Positions 37,882-46,615 of a stretch of DNA of 46,862 nucleotides are shown here, piece by piece; positions within the stretch are counted from its first letter, which is position 1; every line of letters begins with the position of its first letter. Where the stretch lies: assembly GCF_000308555.1 (NCBI RefSeq), contig NZ_BAFY01000178.1, positions 1 to 46,862 of the forward strand, in the 5' to 3' direction. A program made the position numbers and the translations under genes. This stretch comes from Nocardia cyriacigeorgica NBRC 100375. GTDB lineage: Bacteria > Actinomycetota > Actinomycetes > Mycobacteriales > Mycobacteriaceae. Under the pieces are notes generated by a model. The model was given only the letters and a program-made list of their open reading frames with translations, did not search any database and had not been told where the DNA came from.

Positions 37882-39297
37882 TTATTTCGCCGGTACCCGC
37901 TGGGTGAGCCAGTCCTTCACATAGTCGAGCACCTCCGGCGCGATGGTGGTCTCGATGGTCGAATATTCGCTGGGCAAGCCGCTTCCGGCGGGCTGCATCA
38001 GGTGGTTGAGCCCGGGGAAGGTGTGCACCGTGGCGTCCGGGTCGCCGGCGAGCAGATCGCGCATCGGCTGTTCGTTCTGGCTCGGCAGGACCTGCAAATC
38101 CTTCTCGCCGAAGAAAGCGAGCACCGGCACCCGCAGGGCCGAGAGCGCGGGTGCGGGGTCGTAGCTCATGAACGAGGTCATCGACGGGGTGAGCAGGGCG
38201 TCGATCTGTTCGTCGGTCATCCGCTGGCCTTCCGGCAGCGTCTGGTTGTGCTCGCGCGCGACCTGCCTGGCCTTGTCGAGATCGCCTGCCCGCATCGCGT
38301 CGGCCAGCGCGGTGATGTAGTCGACCTGTGCGGCGGTCTCCTCCGGGGACGCGCCGCCCGCGGCGAACAGTGCGCGGTTCTGTTCGATCAGCACATCACC
38401 ACCGGGAACGGCGGGGCCCGCCATCAGGATCGCGAAAGTCACCCCGCTGTCGGGTTTCGAGGCGACCAGCGGGGCCAGGTAGCCGCCCTCGCTGTGCCCG
38501 AACAGGCCGATGCGCGCCGGGTCGATGTCGGCACGGTTGCTCAGGTAGTCCACCCCGGCGGCGGCATCGCCGGCCAGGTCGTCATAGGTGGCCTGATCGA
38601 GGTTGCCGCTGGTGCCGCCGACGCCACGGTCATCGGTGCGCAGCACGGCGTACCCAGCGCGGGTGAGCGTATCGGCGATCAGCAGAAAGGGCTTGTGCCC
38701 GAACAGTTCTTCGTTGCGGTCCTGCGGGCCGCTGCCGGTCAGCATCAGCACGGCCGGGAACGGGCCTTCGCCTTCCGGCTTGGTCAGCGTGCCGGCGATG
38801 GTGATATCGCCGTTGGCGTAGGTGACGTCCTCGGACACGTAGGGGAACGGCGGTTTCGGTTCCTGCGGGCGGGCCGCGGCTGGGATCGCCCCTCGGTCCA
38901 TCACCAGCGCGAACGTCTGCCCGGACTGGGTGAAGTCACCGGTGATCTGCCCTGCGGCCGAATCGAGGCGGCCGCGGAAGGTGGGATCGCCCGGTATGTC
39001 GGGAATGGTGAACTCCACCTGATCGGCCTTCGCGGAGACCGCCGACAGCGGGGCATCGGCGACGCCCTGGGACGGGATGTCGATCGTCGCGCTGTCGACG
39101 GCGCTGAACGTCACCCCGACCTCGAGCGGCTGGCCTGGCACGTCGATCGTGCCGTGCCAGTCGCCGAGCACCGGATTCTCGCCGCTCGGCCCGGCATCGG
39201 AGGCCGACCCGGAATCACCCGAGCAGCCGGCCACGACCATCGCGGCCACCATCGACAGCACCAGCACCGCCACTCGTCGCGCACGCATGATCTTCAC
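37882..39297 (-). CDS. Alpha/beta-hydrolase lipoprotein
   Basis: 471 residues. Signal with lipobox MVVAGC (residues about 19-25); an N-terminal beta-rich domain of ~120 residues (GENPVLGDWHGTIDV to TGDFTQSGQTFALVMDR) and then a hydrolase: VLMLTGSGPQDRNE, LRTDDRGVGGTSG, GLFGHSEGGYLAPLVASKPD with nucleophile Ser near residue 268, Asp in FFGEKDLQVLP (~400), His in FPGLNHLMQP (~429). The two-domain arrangement is that of bacterial esterases/peptidase S9-like enzymes with a DUF3887-like N-domain. Substrate unknown; exported and membrane anchored. GTG 39297 or ATG 39288 start. It is inserted between gatB and pfkA. Confidence 0.87.
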   Translation of the reverse strand: MKIMRARRVAVLVLSMVAAMVVAGCSGDSGSASDAGPSGENPVLGDWHGTIDVPGQPLEVGVTFSAVDSATIDIPSQGVADAPLSAVSAKADQVEFTIPDIPGDPTFRGRLDSAAGQITGDFTQSGQTFALVMDRGAIPAAARPQEPKPPFPYVSEDVTYANGDITIAGTLTKPEGEGPFPAVLMLTGSGPQDRNEELFGHKPFLLIADTLTRAGYAVLRTDDRGVGGTSGNLDQATYDDLAGDAAAGVDYLSNRADIDPARIGLFGHSEGGYLAPLVASKPDSGVTFAILMAGPAVPGGDVLIEQNRALFAAGGASPEETAAQVDYITALADAMRAGDLDKARQVAREHNQTLPEGQRMTDEQIDALLTPSMTSFMSYDPAPALSALRVPVLAFFGEKDLQVLPSQNEQPMRDLLAGDPDATVHTFPGLNHLMQPAGSGLPSEYSTIETTIAPEVLDYVKDWLTQRVPAK

Positions 39298-39318
39298 AGT
39301 ACTGATCGCGCACGCGTT

Positions 39319-39358
39319 TCCGGGGGAGGTTCGCAGCGATGCGACGCCGACCCCCGGA
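39319..39358 (-). terminator. Long-loop hairpin after pfkA
   Basis: TCCGGGGG (39319-39326) and CCCCCGGA (39351-39358), perfect 8-base arms with a 24-base loop, four bases after the pfkA stop codon. Weak T-run, so function is tentative. Confidence 0.35.
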
Positions 39359-39362
39359 GCGC

Positions 39363-40397
39363 TCAGCCGAAGAACGCCTCGGCTTCCCGATACCGCTCGG
39401 CCGGGACCCGCTTGAGCTGTTTGGTGGCCTCCGACAGCGGCACCAGGCCGATCTCGGTACCCCGCAACGCGACCATCTGCCCGAAATGCCCGGCGTGCAC
39501 GGCCTCGGCGGCATGCAGTCCGAAACGAGTGGCCAGCACCCTGTCGTAGGGGGTGGGGCTGCCGCCGCGCTGCACGTGCCCGAGCACCGTGGTGCGAACC
39601 TCTTTGCCGATCCGGCGCTCGATCTCCACGCCCAGCTGCTGCGCGACGCCGGTGAACCGCTCGTGCCCGAACTCGTCGACACCACCCTCACGCAGGGTGA
39701 ATCCGGAATCGGGCGCGGGATGCGACCCTTCGGCCACCACACAGATGAAATGCTTGTCGCCACGCTGGAAACGGCGTTTGATCATCGCGCACACCTGCTG
39801 CACGTCGAAGGGAACCTCCGGTACCAGCGTGAGGTGCGCGCCCGCGGCCATGCCCGCGTGGATCGCGATCCAGCCGGCATGCCTGCCCATCACCTCGACC
39901 AGCATGACGCGCTGATGCGATTCCGCGGTGGTGTGCAGCCGGTCGATCGCCTCGGTGGCGATGGCCAGCGCCGTGTCGTGGCCGAATGTGACGTCGGTGC
40001 AGTCGATGTCGTTATCGATGGTTTTGGGGACGCCGACGACCGGCACACCTTCATCGGACAGCCAGCTGGCCGCGGTGAGCGTGCCTTCACCCCCGATCGG
40101 AATGAGAGCCTCGATGCCGTTGTCGTCGAGGGTCTGCTGAATCCGGCCGAGCCCCTCGCGCAGCACGTCGGGATTGGTGCGTGCGGTGCCGAGCATGGTG
40201 CCGCCCTTGTTGAGCAGCCGGTCGGTTCGGTCGTCGTTCAAGATCTGGATCTTGCGATCCTCGAGTAGGCCGCGCCAGCCGTCCTGGAAACCGACGATCG
40301 CGTCGCCGTAACGCCCGTTCGCGGTGCGTACGACGGCGCGGATCACGGCATTCAGCCCTGGGCAGTCTCCGCCTCCGGTCAAGACTCCGATGCGCAT
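39363..40397 (-). CDS. pfkA: 6-phosphofructokinase (ATP-type, group III)
   Basis: 344 residues. [61 protein letters not shown] (catalytic Asp of TIDND), [27 protein letters not shown]. The Gly in GGEGT at the E. coli residue 104 position with Lys before TIDND (124 position) is the signature of the actinobacterial ATP-dependent group III enzymes; PPi-dependent members have Asp at 104. Catalyses fructose-6-phosphate phosphorylation. Start at MRIG is standard; the longer frame adds seven residues only. Confidence 0.95.
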   Translation of the reverse strand: MRIGVLTGGGDCPGLNAVIRAVVRTANGRYGDAIVGFQDGWRGLLEDRKIQILNDDRTDRLLNKGGTMLGTARTNPDVLREGLGRIQQTLDDNGIEALIPIGGEGTLTAASWLSDEGVPVVGVPKTIDNDIDCTDVTFGHDTALAIATEAIDRLHTTAESHQRVMLVEVMGRHAGWIAIHAGMAAGAHLTLVPEVPFDVQQVCAMIKRRFQRGDKHFICVVAEGSHPAPDSGFTLREGGVDEFGHERFTGVAQQLGVEIERRIGKEVRTTVLGHVQRGGSPTPYDRVLATRFGLHAAEAVHAGHFGQMVALRGTEIGLVPLSEATKQLKRVPAERYREAEAFFG

Positions 40398-40473
40398 GGC
40401 CGCTATCTTGCCTCGCATCGGGCCTCGATGGAGCCTCGCCCCCGTGAACGATGAGTAACAGTGACCGCGAGAC

Positions 40474-41376
40474 TCAGGACGGACACTGCCCGCCGCTGAG
40501 TTCGCGCAGATGCTGCGAGATCAACGTCGCCATCTTGTTCAGCATGGTCATTCCGTCGGAGAAGTTGCCCGAGGCCGGCTGAGCGGCGAACGCGACCGCG
40601 ATCTGCCCGCCCGCCGCCGGGACCAGGCCGAATTGACGCACCAGATAGGCGCCTTCGGAATCGGGACCCCAGCCGCCCTTGAAATCGGCGGTCTCGAACA
40701 CCGAACCAAGCCCCCACTGGTGATTCGGAATGATCTGCCCCATCAGGGCGACGACCTCCGCCGAGTCCGGCAGGCACGGCAGCCGCGAGGCGAAGCGCAC
40801 CTGATCGGCCAGCGCCCATTCGGCCTGACCGAAGGCCGAGAACTCCGCCCTGGCCTTGGTGGCGGGAACGGTGGTCACCGCGTCACCGCCCTCGCGCAAG
40901 ACCGATTGCACGGCCTGCGCCGCCTCCTGCGGGGTGCCGAGCGACTGCCACAGCGCGTCGGCGGCGGAGTTGTCGGAGGCGGTGATGGCGGCGGTCGTCG
41001 AATACGACGGGCTGCCCTGGCTCTTGCGCAGCGCGGCAATGGCCAACGGCACCTTCATCGTCGACCAGGCCGGGCCGGTGGCCCAATCACCGAAGGTCAC
41101 CAGCTTTTCCCCGCCGACCGGCATGATCGCGAGGCCGAGCCGTCCCTGCTGATTCTTGCTCAGCTCGGCGATATCGGCGGCCAGCGTGCCGGGGACGACG
41201 ATCGAGAGACCCTCGTGCTCGGCCTTTGCCGCGGCCTCGGTGACACTCGGCATGGACGGGGCCGCGGGCTCGGCCTCGCTGCCGCACGACACCACCAGTA
41301 GCGCCGTCAGCACGGCGACGACCACGGCCGCCTGCTGTCGGATCTTCGGGAAGCGCCCCGCTTGTTCAGTTGGCAT
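40474..41376 (-). CDS. Class A beta-lactamase-like lipoprotein
   Basis: 300 residues. Positively charged N-terminus, hydrophobic stretch and lipobox LVVSC (Cys31). Catalytic motifs of penicillin-recognising serine hydrolases: SxxK as WSTMK (Ser105), SDN as ASDNSAAD (134-136), and KGG as FKGGWG (233-235). The Glu166-containing ExxLN motif of true beta-lactamases was not found, so antibiotic hydrolysis is doubtful and a role in cell-wall transpeptidation or peptide binding is as likely. MCRN at 41388 and an upstream GTG are other starts. It follows the kinase gene on the same strand, after a strong hairpin. Confidence 0.75.
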   Translation of the reverse strand: MPTEQAGRFPKIRQQAAVVVAVLTALLVVSCGSEAEPAAPSMPSVTEAAAKAEHEGLSIVVPGTLAADIAELSKNQQGRLGLAIMPVGGEKLVTFGDWATGPAWSTMKVPLAIAALRKSQGSPSYSTTAAITASDNSAADALWQSLGTPQEAAQAVQSVLREGGDAVTTVPATKARAEFSAFGQAEWALADQVRFASRLPCLPDSAEVVALMGQIIPNHQWGLGSVFETADFKGGWGPDSEGAYLVRQFGLVPAAGGQIAVAFAAQPASGNFSDGMTMLNKMATLISQHLRELSGGQCPS

Positions 41377-41447
41377 GTTTCGACACATTCTGGTTGCGGT
41401 CTCCCCCCGGTCTCGGCGTCGGCGCAGCATCCGGAAACCGTACTCGT

Positions 41448-41499
41448 TCGGCGCCCCGGCCGCCTGTTGCGTTGCTGCGGCAACGGCCCGGGGCGCCGA
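41448..41499 (-). terminator. Nested hairpin after the Ser/Thr kinase gene
   Basis: Outer arms TCGGCGCCCCGG (41448-41459) and CCGGGGCGCCGA (41488-41499) pair perfectly over 12 bases and enclose CGTTGC-TGCG-GCAACG (41470-41485). It lies about 90 bases past the kinase stop and should separate the kinase from the lipoprotein gene. Confidence 0.6.
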
Positions 41500-41588
41500 G
41501 AATACCCGATGCCTCGCGACCGAACCCGGTTACGCACAACCGATCTCGTCGACGCGACTACTGGACAATCGACCGGATTCGCTTGACC

Positions 41589-43871
41589 TCAGTACACGTA
41601 CACCACGGCGTTGTCGCCGCCGGTGCAAGTGACGAGCCGATCCTGCTCGGAGCAGCTCATGGTGTAGGTCCGGCCGGTGATGGGGCTGGCGGCGACGACC
41701 GACGCGGGCGCGCTACCGCGACCACCGCCGGCCGCCGCGGCGTAGGCCTTGCGGACCTCCTCGGCGAACTCGCAGCTGGTCACCGTGGTCCCGGCCGCGG
41801 CGTTGGCGAAGGCGACCGTCGCCGGCGGGCCACACGGCCGGGCACCCGGTGGCAGCGCGATCGGCGTCGGCCGGGCCGAGGTGGTCGAGGTCCTGGCCGA
41901 GCCGGTGGCGCCGCCGGTGCGCGCCGCCGCGGACGTGGGCGCCGCGGCGGTGGTCTGCGCGGTGGTCGACTCGGAGTCATCGGAGCCGAACATCTGCAGG
42001 CCGACCACGGCGCCGATGGCGATGACGGCGACCACCAGCACACCGATCACGATCGGCAGCACGACCGAACGGCGGCGGCCCTGTGGTGCATACGGGTCGT
42101 GCGCGTAGGGATCGTGTGCGTAGGGATCGGGCTGGTATCCGGCCGGTCCGGCGGGCGGGTAGCCACCGGGCGGGTAGCCACCCTGATCGGCGGCGTATTC
42201 CTCGCCGTAGCCGCCGCCGGCACGTCGATCGGGGGTCCCGTATCCGGCGGGCTCGCCGTACGACGGAGGCGGAGGCGCGCCGTAACCGGCGGGCTGGGGG
42301 TGGCCCGGTGACGACCCATAGCCGGGAGTGGGGGCGGGCGCCGGTTCTACCGGGGCGCCGTAGATTCGGGTTTCCTGATCGGCGGGATAGCCGTCGGCCG
42401 GCCGGTGGTCGGCAGGGTGATCGTCGTCCTGGCCCGCACCGAGACCAGCTGCGCCGTAGATCCGGGTTTCCCGATCTGCCGGGTAACCGCCGCGATCGGG
42501 TTCGGCGCGGTAGTCGCCGCCGGCGCCGGGATGGCGGACGGTGGGCGCCGATTCGGCGGTGCCGTAGACGCGGGTCGTCTCACCGGGTGGATACGGGGCA
42601 TCACCGCCGCGACCGCGCGCTGCGGGGCCCGGCTCGTCGCCGGCTCCGGCGCCGGTGGACGCCGAGGCGGCGATCCCACCGAGCAGGGTGGGCGCGCCCG
42701 CGCTCGCATAGCCGCTCACATCGGGCCGCGCGGCGGGATCGACCGCGGGATGCAGTTGCGCGCCCTCGTACAGGTGCGCGTCGGGGAACGGGCGGACCTG
42801 CGGCACCGGGCCGGTTCCCGGCGCCGTCGCGATCTCCTGGGTCGGCAGGGTGAACTGGGTTTCGGTCGGGCTCACCTCGGTCGGCCTGCTCGGGCGGATG
42901 ACGGGCAACGACACTTCACCGGTCGACTCCGGCGCCACCGCGCTCAGCTCACCGGTTCGCGACGGGTCCGGCGGGCGCACAACCAGACGCGCGAAACCAC
43001 CGGTCGCGGGCGCGGACCCGGCCGCAGGGGCGCCGGCGGCGGCAGGCAGAGCGGCCCTGGCGGCGCGGGCGAGTTCGGCCGCGGTGGGGAACCTGTCGTT
43101 CGGATCTTTGGCCATGCCGCGCGCGATCACCGCGTCCAGTGCGGCGGGCACCCCGGGGCGTTGCACGCTCGGACGCGGCGGCGGTTCGGCCAGATGCGAT
43201 CGGATCAGCACGCTCATGCTGGCCGCGGGGAAGGGTGAGGCGCCGGTGAGGCATTCGTGCAGCACGCAGGCCAGCGAATAGATGTCAGCGCGGCTGGTGA
43301 CGGGGCCGATGTCGAATCGTTCCGGCGCCATGTAGGTGTAGGAACCGATGGCGACACCGACCATGGTGATGGCGCTGTCGCCTTCGGTGTGGGCGATGCC
43401 GAAATCGGCGAGGTAGGCGAAGCCGGCCTCGGTGACCAGGATGTTGGCAGGTTTGACGTCGCGGTGCACGAGTCCGTCGGCGTGCGCGGCGTCCAGGGCG
43501 GCGGCGATCTGCTCGATGACGGACACCGCGCGGTGCGGGCTCAGCGCGCCGCTGGTCTGCAGGATCGTGCGCAGATCCGAGCCCGGCACCAGCCGCATGT
43601 CGATGAACAGCCTGCCGTCGATCACGCCCCAGTCGTGAATGGGGATGATGTGCGGTTCGGCCAGCCGCGCCGCGGCCTGGGATTCGCGGCGGAACCGGAC
43701 CTGATACTCCGGGTCCTGGGCCAGTTCGTCGGAGAGCAGTTTGAGCGCGACTACCCGGTCCTTGACCGTGTCGTAGGCCTCGTAGACCTCACCCATTCCC
43801 CCTTTGCCCAGCAACGACCGCAACTCGTACGGCCCGAACCGTTTTCCCACGTCGGACCCAGGTGCCACCAC
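41589..43871 (-). CDS. PknD-like transmembrane Ser/Thr protein kinase
   Basis: 760 residues. Kinase domain 14-275: LLGKGGMGEVYEAYD glycine loop, Lys44, Glu63, HRDVKPANIL (136-145), DFG 156-158, GSYTYMAPERF activation loop. Residues ~300-600 form a long Pro/Gly/Tyr-rich linker with three copies of a (D/E)xETRxYG motif (GETTRVYGTA, RETRIYGAAG, QETRIYGAPV) and a tandem HDPYA repeat. A membrane helix spans about 603-628, then a short Thr-rich stretch and an extracellular domain with four cysteines (about 680, 700, 740, 749). Signals from the cell surface to phosphorylated targets, probably also the linker Thr. Start GTG 43871 or 43868. Confidence 0.92.
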   Translation of the reverse strand: MVAPGSDVGKRFGPYELRSLLGKGGMGEVYEAYDTVKDRVVALKLLSDELAQDPEYQVRFRRESQAAARLAEPHIIPIHDWGVIDGRLFIDMRLVPGSDLRTILQTSGALSPHRAVSVIEQIAAALDAAHADGLVHRDVKPANILVTEAGFAYLADFGIAHTEGDSAITMVGVAIGSYTYMAPERFDIGPVTSRADIYSLACVLHECLTGASPFPAASMSVLIRSHLAEPPPRPSVQRPGVPAALDAVIARGMAKDPNDRFPTAAELARAARAALPAAAGAPAAGSAPATGGFARLVVRPPDPSRTGELSAVAPESTGEVSLPVIRPSRPTEVSPTETQFTLPTQEIATAPGTGPVPQVRPFPDAHLYEGAQLHPAVDPAARPDVSGYASAGAPTLLGGIAASASTGAGAGDEPGPAARGRGGDAPYPPGETTRVYGTAESAPTVRHPGAGGDYRAEPDRGGYPADRETRIYGAAGLGAGQDDDHPADHRPADGYPADQETRIYGAPVEPAPAPTPGYGSSPGHPQPAGYGAPPPPSYGEPAGYGTPDRRAGGGYGEEYAADQGGYPPGGYPPAGPAGYQPDPYAHDPYAHDPYAPQGRRRSVVLPIVIGVLVVAVIAIGAVVGLQMFGSDDSESTTAQTTAAAPTSAAARTGGATGSARTSTTSARPTPIALPPGARPCGPPATVAFANAAAGTTVTSCEFAEEVRKAYAAAAGGGRGSAPASVVAASPITGRTYTMSCSEQDRLVTCTGGDNAVVYVY

Positions 43872-43943
43872 CGGCGTCTATCCTCCACTCCCGGGCGCCG
43901 GCGGTCGCTGCGACCGTGCGGTCATGGACGCCGAACCTGCCCG

Positions 43944-44627
43944 TCAAACAGTGGATTGTCCTGGTGAGACCACCCCGTGGTCAAACGCGAACACGATCGC
44001 GGCGGCCCGGTCACGCAGATCCAGCTTGCCGAAGATGTGTCCGACATGGCTTTTCACGGTGACCTCCGAGATGCCGAGCTCACGCGCGATCTCGGAGTTC
44101 ACCCGACCGCGGCCGATGAGCTCGAGAACTTCGTACTCGCGGGCGGTCAGCTCGGCGAGCCTGGCATCGGTCGGCGTCGCCGGGCGCACCGTGCGATAGG
44201 CCGACAGCACCCGGCCGGTCACCGCGGGGTCGAGCCAGGCGCCGCCGCCGGCCACGGTGCGCACGGCGCGGATGAGATCTTCGGCCGGGGAGTCCTTGAG
44301 AATGAATCCGGCCGCGCCCGCGCGCAACGCCCCGGACAGCAGTTGATCGTCGTCGAAGGTGGTGAGCACGAGCACCGGCGGCGCGTCGGCGCGCATGCGC
44401 ACCAGCCGGGTGGCCTCGATGCCGCCGACCCGTTTCATCCGCAGATCCATCAGGATGACGTCGGGGCGTGCGGCCGAGATGACGGGCACGACCTCGTCGC
44501 CGTCGGCGCATTCGGCGATGACGAAACCGTCGCGGCGGCGCAGGATCCGGCGTAGTCCGCCGCGCACCAACTCCTGATCGTCGACCACGAGTACCGCGAT
44601 CGTGGTCTCCGTTGCCGCTGTGGTCAC
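43944..44627 (-). CDS. NarL/LuxR-family response regulator
   Basis: 227 residues. Receiver domain with VLVVDDQELVRGGL, phosphoacceptor Asp61 in DVILMDLRMKRVGGIEA, and LTTFDDDQLL; C-terminal LuxR helix-turn-helix ELTAREYEVLELIGRGRVNS EIARELGISEVTVKSHVGHI (split here). It starts with GTG overlapping the sensor kinase stop by four bases (GTGA), so the two proteins are made in step. The likely target is the divergent small gene and ABC transporter, or the kinase gene that follows. Confidence 0.93.
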   Translation of the reverse strand: MTTAATETTIAVLVVDDQELVRGGLRRILRRRDGFVIAECADGDEVVPVISAARPDVILMDLRMKRVGGIEATRLVRMRADAPPVLVLTTFDDDQLLSGALRAGAAGFILKDSPAEDLIRAVRTVAGGGAWLDPAVTGRVLSAYRTVRPATPTDARLAELTAREYEVLELIGRGRVNSEIARELGISEVTVKSHVGHIFGKLDLRDRAAAIVFAFDHGVVSPGQSTV

Positions 44628-46012
44628 ATGTTCTCCTGTCTGATCGGCCCACTGCGCCCGAAGGCCACATCATGGTCGCGCGGCCCCTTCGACCCAAGGG
44701 TGACCGGAAGCCCGCCGGTCAGCCATCCGCAGAGCGCGCTCGTGCGTGGCGGGACGTGCGGAAATCGCGCCTCGACCGACCAGCCGTCGTCGTCCGGACC
44801 CGCGGTCATCCGGCCGCCGAGCAGTTCGGCTCGATGGCGCATCCCGGTCAACCCCATTCCTGTCCCGACGGTGAGCGCGCCCGCGGGCAAGGTGTTGGCG
44901 ACGACCAGGGTGACGGTCGCCGGGTCGACCGTCAGCCGGAAACGCACGTCCGCGCCCGGCGCGTGTTTGGCGATATTGGCCAGCGACTCCTGGCCGATGC
45001 GGTAGAGCGCGAGGCCGACGGCGGCGGAGACCGAGTCGAGGTCGCCGGTGATCTCGGCGTCGATGGACAGCCCGGCCCGTGCGAAATCATCGATCAGCGC
45101 GGCGATGTCCTCGGCGCTCGGTTCGGCCAGATGTTTGGACGGACCGTCCAGCAGCCCGACGGTACGGCGGATATCGGCCATCGCCTGCCGGCCGAGGCGT
45201 TCGGCGTCGGTCAACGCGTCGACGGCCTCGTCCACGTCGCGGTCGGTTTGTAGCGAGTGCCGTGCGGCGGTGAGATGCAGCAGGGTGACGCTGAGCGAAT
45301 GCGCGATGACGTCGTGCACCTCGCGGGCGATGCGCCTGCGTTCCTCGGCGGCCGCCTGGGCAGCGCGGATGCCCTGGTATTCGCGTTCCTGATAGAGAAA
45401 CCGGCGCTGGGATTGCAGCATCACGCCGACCATCCAGCCGAGCACCACCCCCAGCGCGTACATCGGCATCCCCTCGAAGGGCACCGTACTCTCGAGCCAG
45501 GGCAGTTTGCCGAAGCTGTCGAAGGCCACGAGTATGCCGATCGAGACCACCACGAACGGCACGCTGACCCGCTTGGTGGAGATGGCCGCCACCTCGCCGG
45601 CCGCGATGACCAGCACGAATGGCGCGAAATCGGCGGCGACGGGTTGGGCGAGGTAGATCGCCGTGGCGGACAGCGAGGTGATCATCAGTTGCGCCGGTGT
45701 GGGGACCACGCCGAGGAATGCGAACAACGGCAGCGAGATGAACAGCAGCACCAGCGCCAGCAATGGCAGCGCCGACGGGAAGTATTCGTGCCGCTGGATG
45801 GTCGCGGCGATGCCGGTGAGCAGGAATGCCAGGTCGGCGATGATGACCACCGCGGGCGGGTAGTCGAACGGCAGCTCGTCGAGGTTGCGCCGGAACTCCG
45901 CTCGCGGATGGCGCACGAAGGCAGCGATCCGGTCGCGGATGCGCCCGCTCTCCCGGAACGGCGCCACCGGGCCGACGAACCCCGGCTCGGGTGTGACGCT
46001 GCTCGCACTCAT
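44624..46012 (-). CDS. Sensor histidine kinase (HisKA_3, DesK-like)
   Basis: 462 residues. Six or so membrane helices at about 57-205 (VVIIADLAFLLTGIAATI, LLALVLLFISLPLFAFLGVV, FVLVIAAGEVAAIST, FVVVSIGILVAFDSFGK and MYALGVVLGWMVGVML), then the HisKA_3 box AAEERRRIAREVHDVIAHSL with His233, and an ATPase domain with NIAKHAPGAD (N box) and GTGMGLTGMRHRAELLGG (G box). Upstream codons before MSASSV are not convincing. Antibiotic or envelope stress sensing is a common role; the signal here is not known. Confidence 0.93.
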   Translation of the reverse strand: MSASSVTPEPGFVGPVAPFRESGRIRDRIAAFVRHPRAEFRRNLDELPFDYPPAVVIIADLAFLLTGIAATIQRHEYFPSALPLLALVLLFISLPLFAFLGVVPTPAQLMITSLSATAIYLAQPVAADFAPFVLVIAAGEVAAISTKRVSVPFVVVSIGILVAFDSFGKLPWLESTVPFEGMPMYALGVVLGWMVGVMLQSQRRFLYQEREYQGIRAAQAAAEERRRIAREVHDVIAHSLSVTLLHLTAARHSLQTDRDVDEAVDALTDAERLGRQAMADIRRTVGLLDGPSKHLAEPSAEDIAALIDDFARAGLSIDAEITGDLDSVSAAVGLALYRIGQESLANIAKHAPGADVRFRLTVDPATVTLVVANTLPAGALTVGTGMGLTGMRHRAELLGGRMTAGPDDDGWSVEARFPHVPPRTSALCGWLTGGLPVTLGSKGPRDHDVAFGRSGPIRQENM

Positions 46013-46135
46013 CCTGTCAGGATATTCGCCCGGCCGGCCCGGGCACATCGTCCCGGAAACGGGCCACGCCTCCACCCACGGTAGGAGAAGGATTCGCGTC
46101 CCTGGCACGACGACAAGGCGGTCGCCGCGTTTGTA

Positions 46136-46165
46136 GCGTGAATTCCACGCACTCGAGTGGCGTGG
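46136..46165. promoter_or_regulatory. Three overlapping GCGTG half-sites between the sensor kinase and divergent genes
   Basis: GCGTG-AATTC-CACGC (46136-46150) shares its right arm with CCACGC-ACTCGAGTG-GCGTGG (46145-46165). Perfect arms of 5 and 6 bases. It lies about 50 bases before the small gene start and is a candidate binding site of the response regulator encoded nearby. Confidence 0.45.
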
Positions 46166-46211
46166 ATCCGCACCCAAACCCGAAGGCCCAGCTCACGAAA
46201 GGCCAGAAGCC

Positions 46212-46532
46212 ATGACCTGGGAAGACCAGCACACCCGCATCGACATCATGCACACCGTGCTCGCTCGTGCGGCGACCGATCCGCACCGCCCCGACCTCTT
46301 CGACGGCCTGCCCGACCTCGACCGCCTCTTCGGCGGGCGGGAGGGCTTGCTGCTGGCTCTGCGCAACCGGTGGAACCTGCACCTGGAAGCCAAGCTGGAC
46401 GAGGCCTACGAGCAGGGCAGGCCCGAGCTGGAGGCCTACCTCGAACTGTGCGCGCAACAGCCCGAACTCCACGCCCTGCTCGACGGCCCGAATCGGCGCC
46501 ACCCGAGCGCGTCCGAGGCGATGGCACGGTAG
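46212..46532 (+). CDS. Small helical hypothetical protein, 106 residues
   Basis: Begins MTWEDQHTRIDIMHTVLARA, then LFDGLPDLDRLFGGREGLLL with ALRNRWNLHLEAKLDEAYEQ; acidic and helical, no signal peptide or membrane helix. A similar small gene often precedes a MacB-type ABC transporter in Nocardia-like genomes, which is the arrangement here (83 bases to the ABC gene). A CGAAAGG ribosome site is seen upstream. Function unknown; may belong to the regulon of the two-component system next door. Confidence 0.65.
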   Translation: MTWEDQHTRIDIMHTVLARAATDPHRPDLFDGLPDLDRLFGGREGLLLALRNRWNLHLEAKLDEAYEQGRPELEAYLELCAQQPELHALLDGPNRRHPSASEAMAR

Positions 46533-46615
46533 CGTCGCACCGGCCGATCCCGGAGGCGTATCCGAACACGCGCCTACCCAACGATATACACGCTAGAGAG
46601 AGGGCGGGGAACGCG

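Noticed and set aside
37807..39549. 580-codon plus-strand frame opposite the hydrolase lipoprotein
   Set aside because: Antisense of a well-supported hydrolase; no motif.
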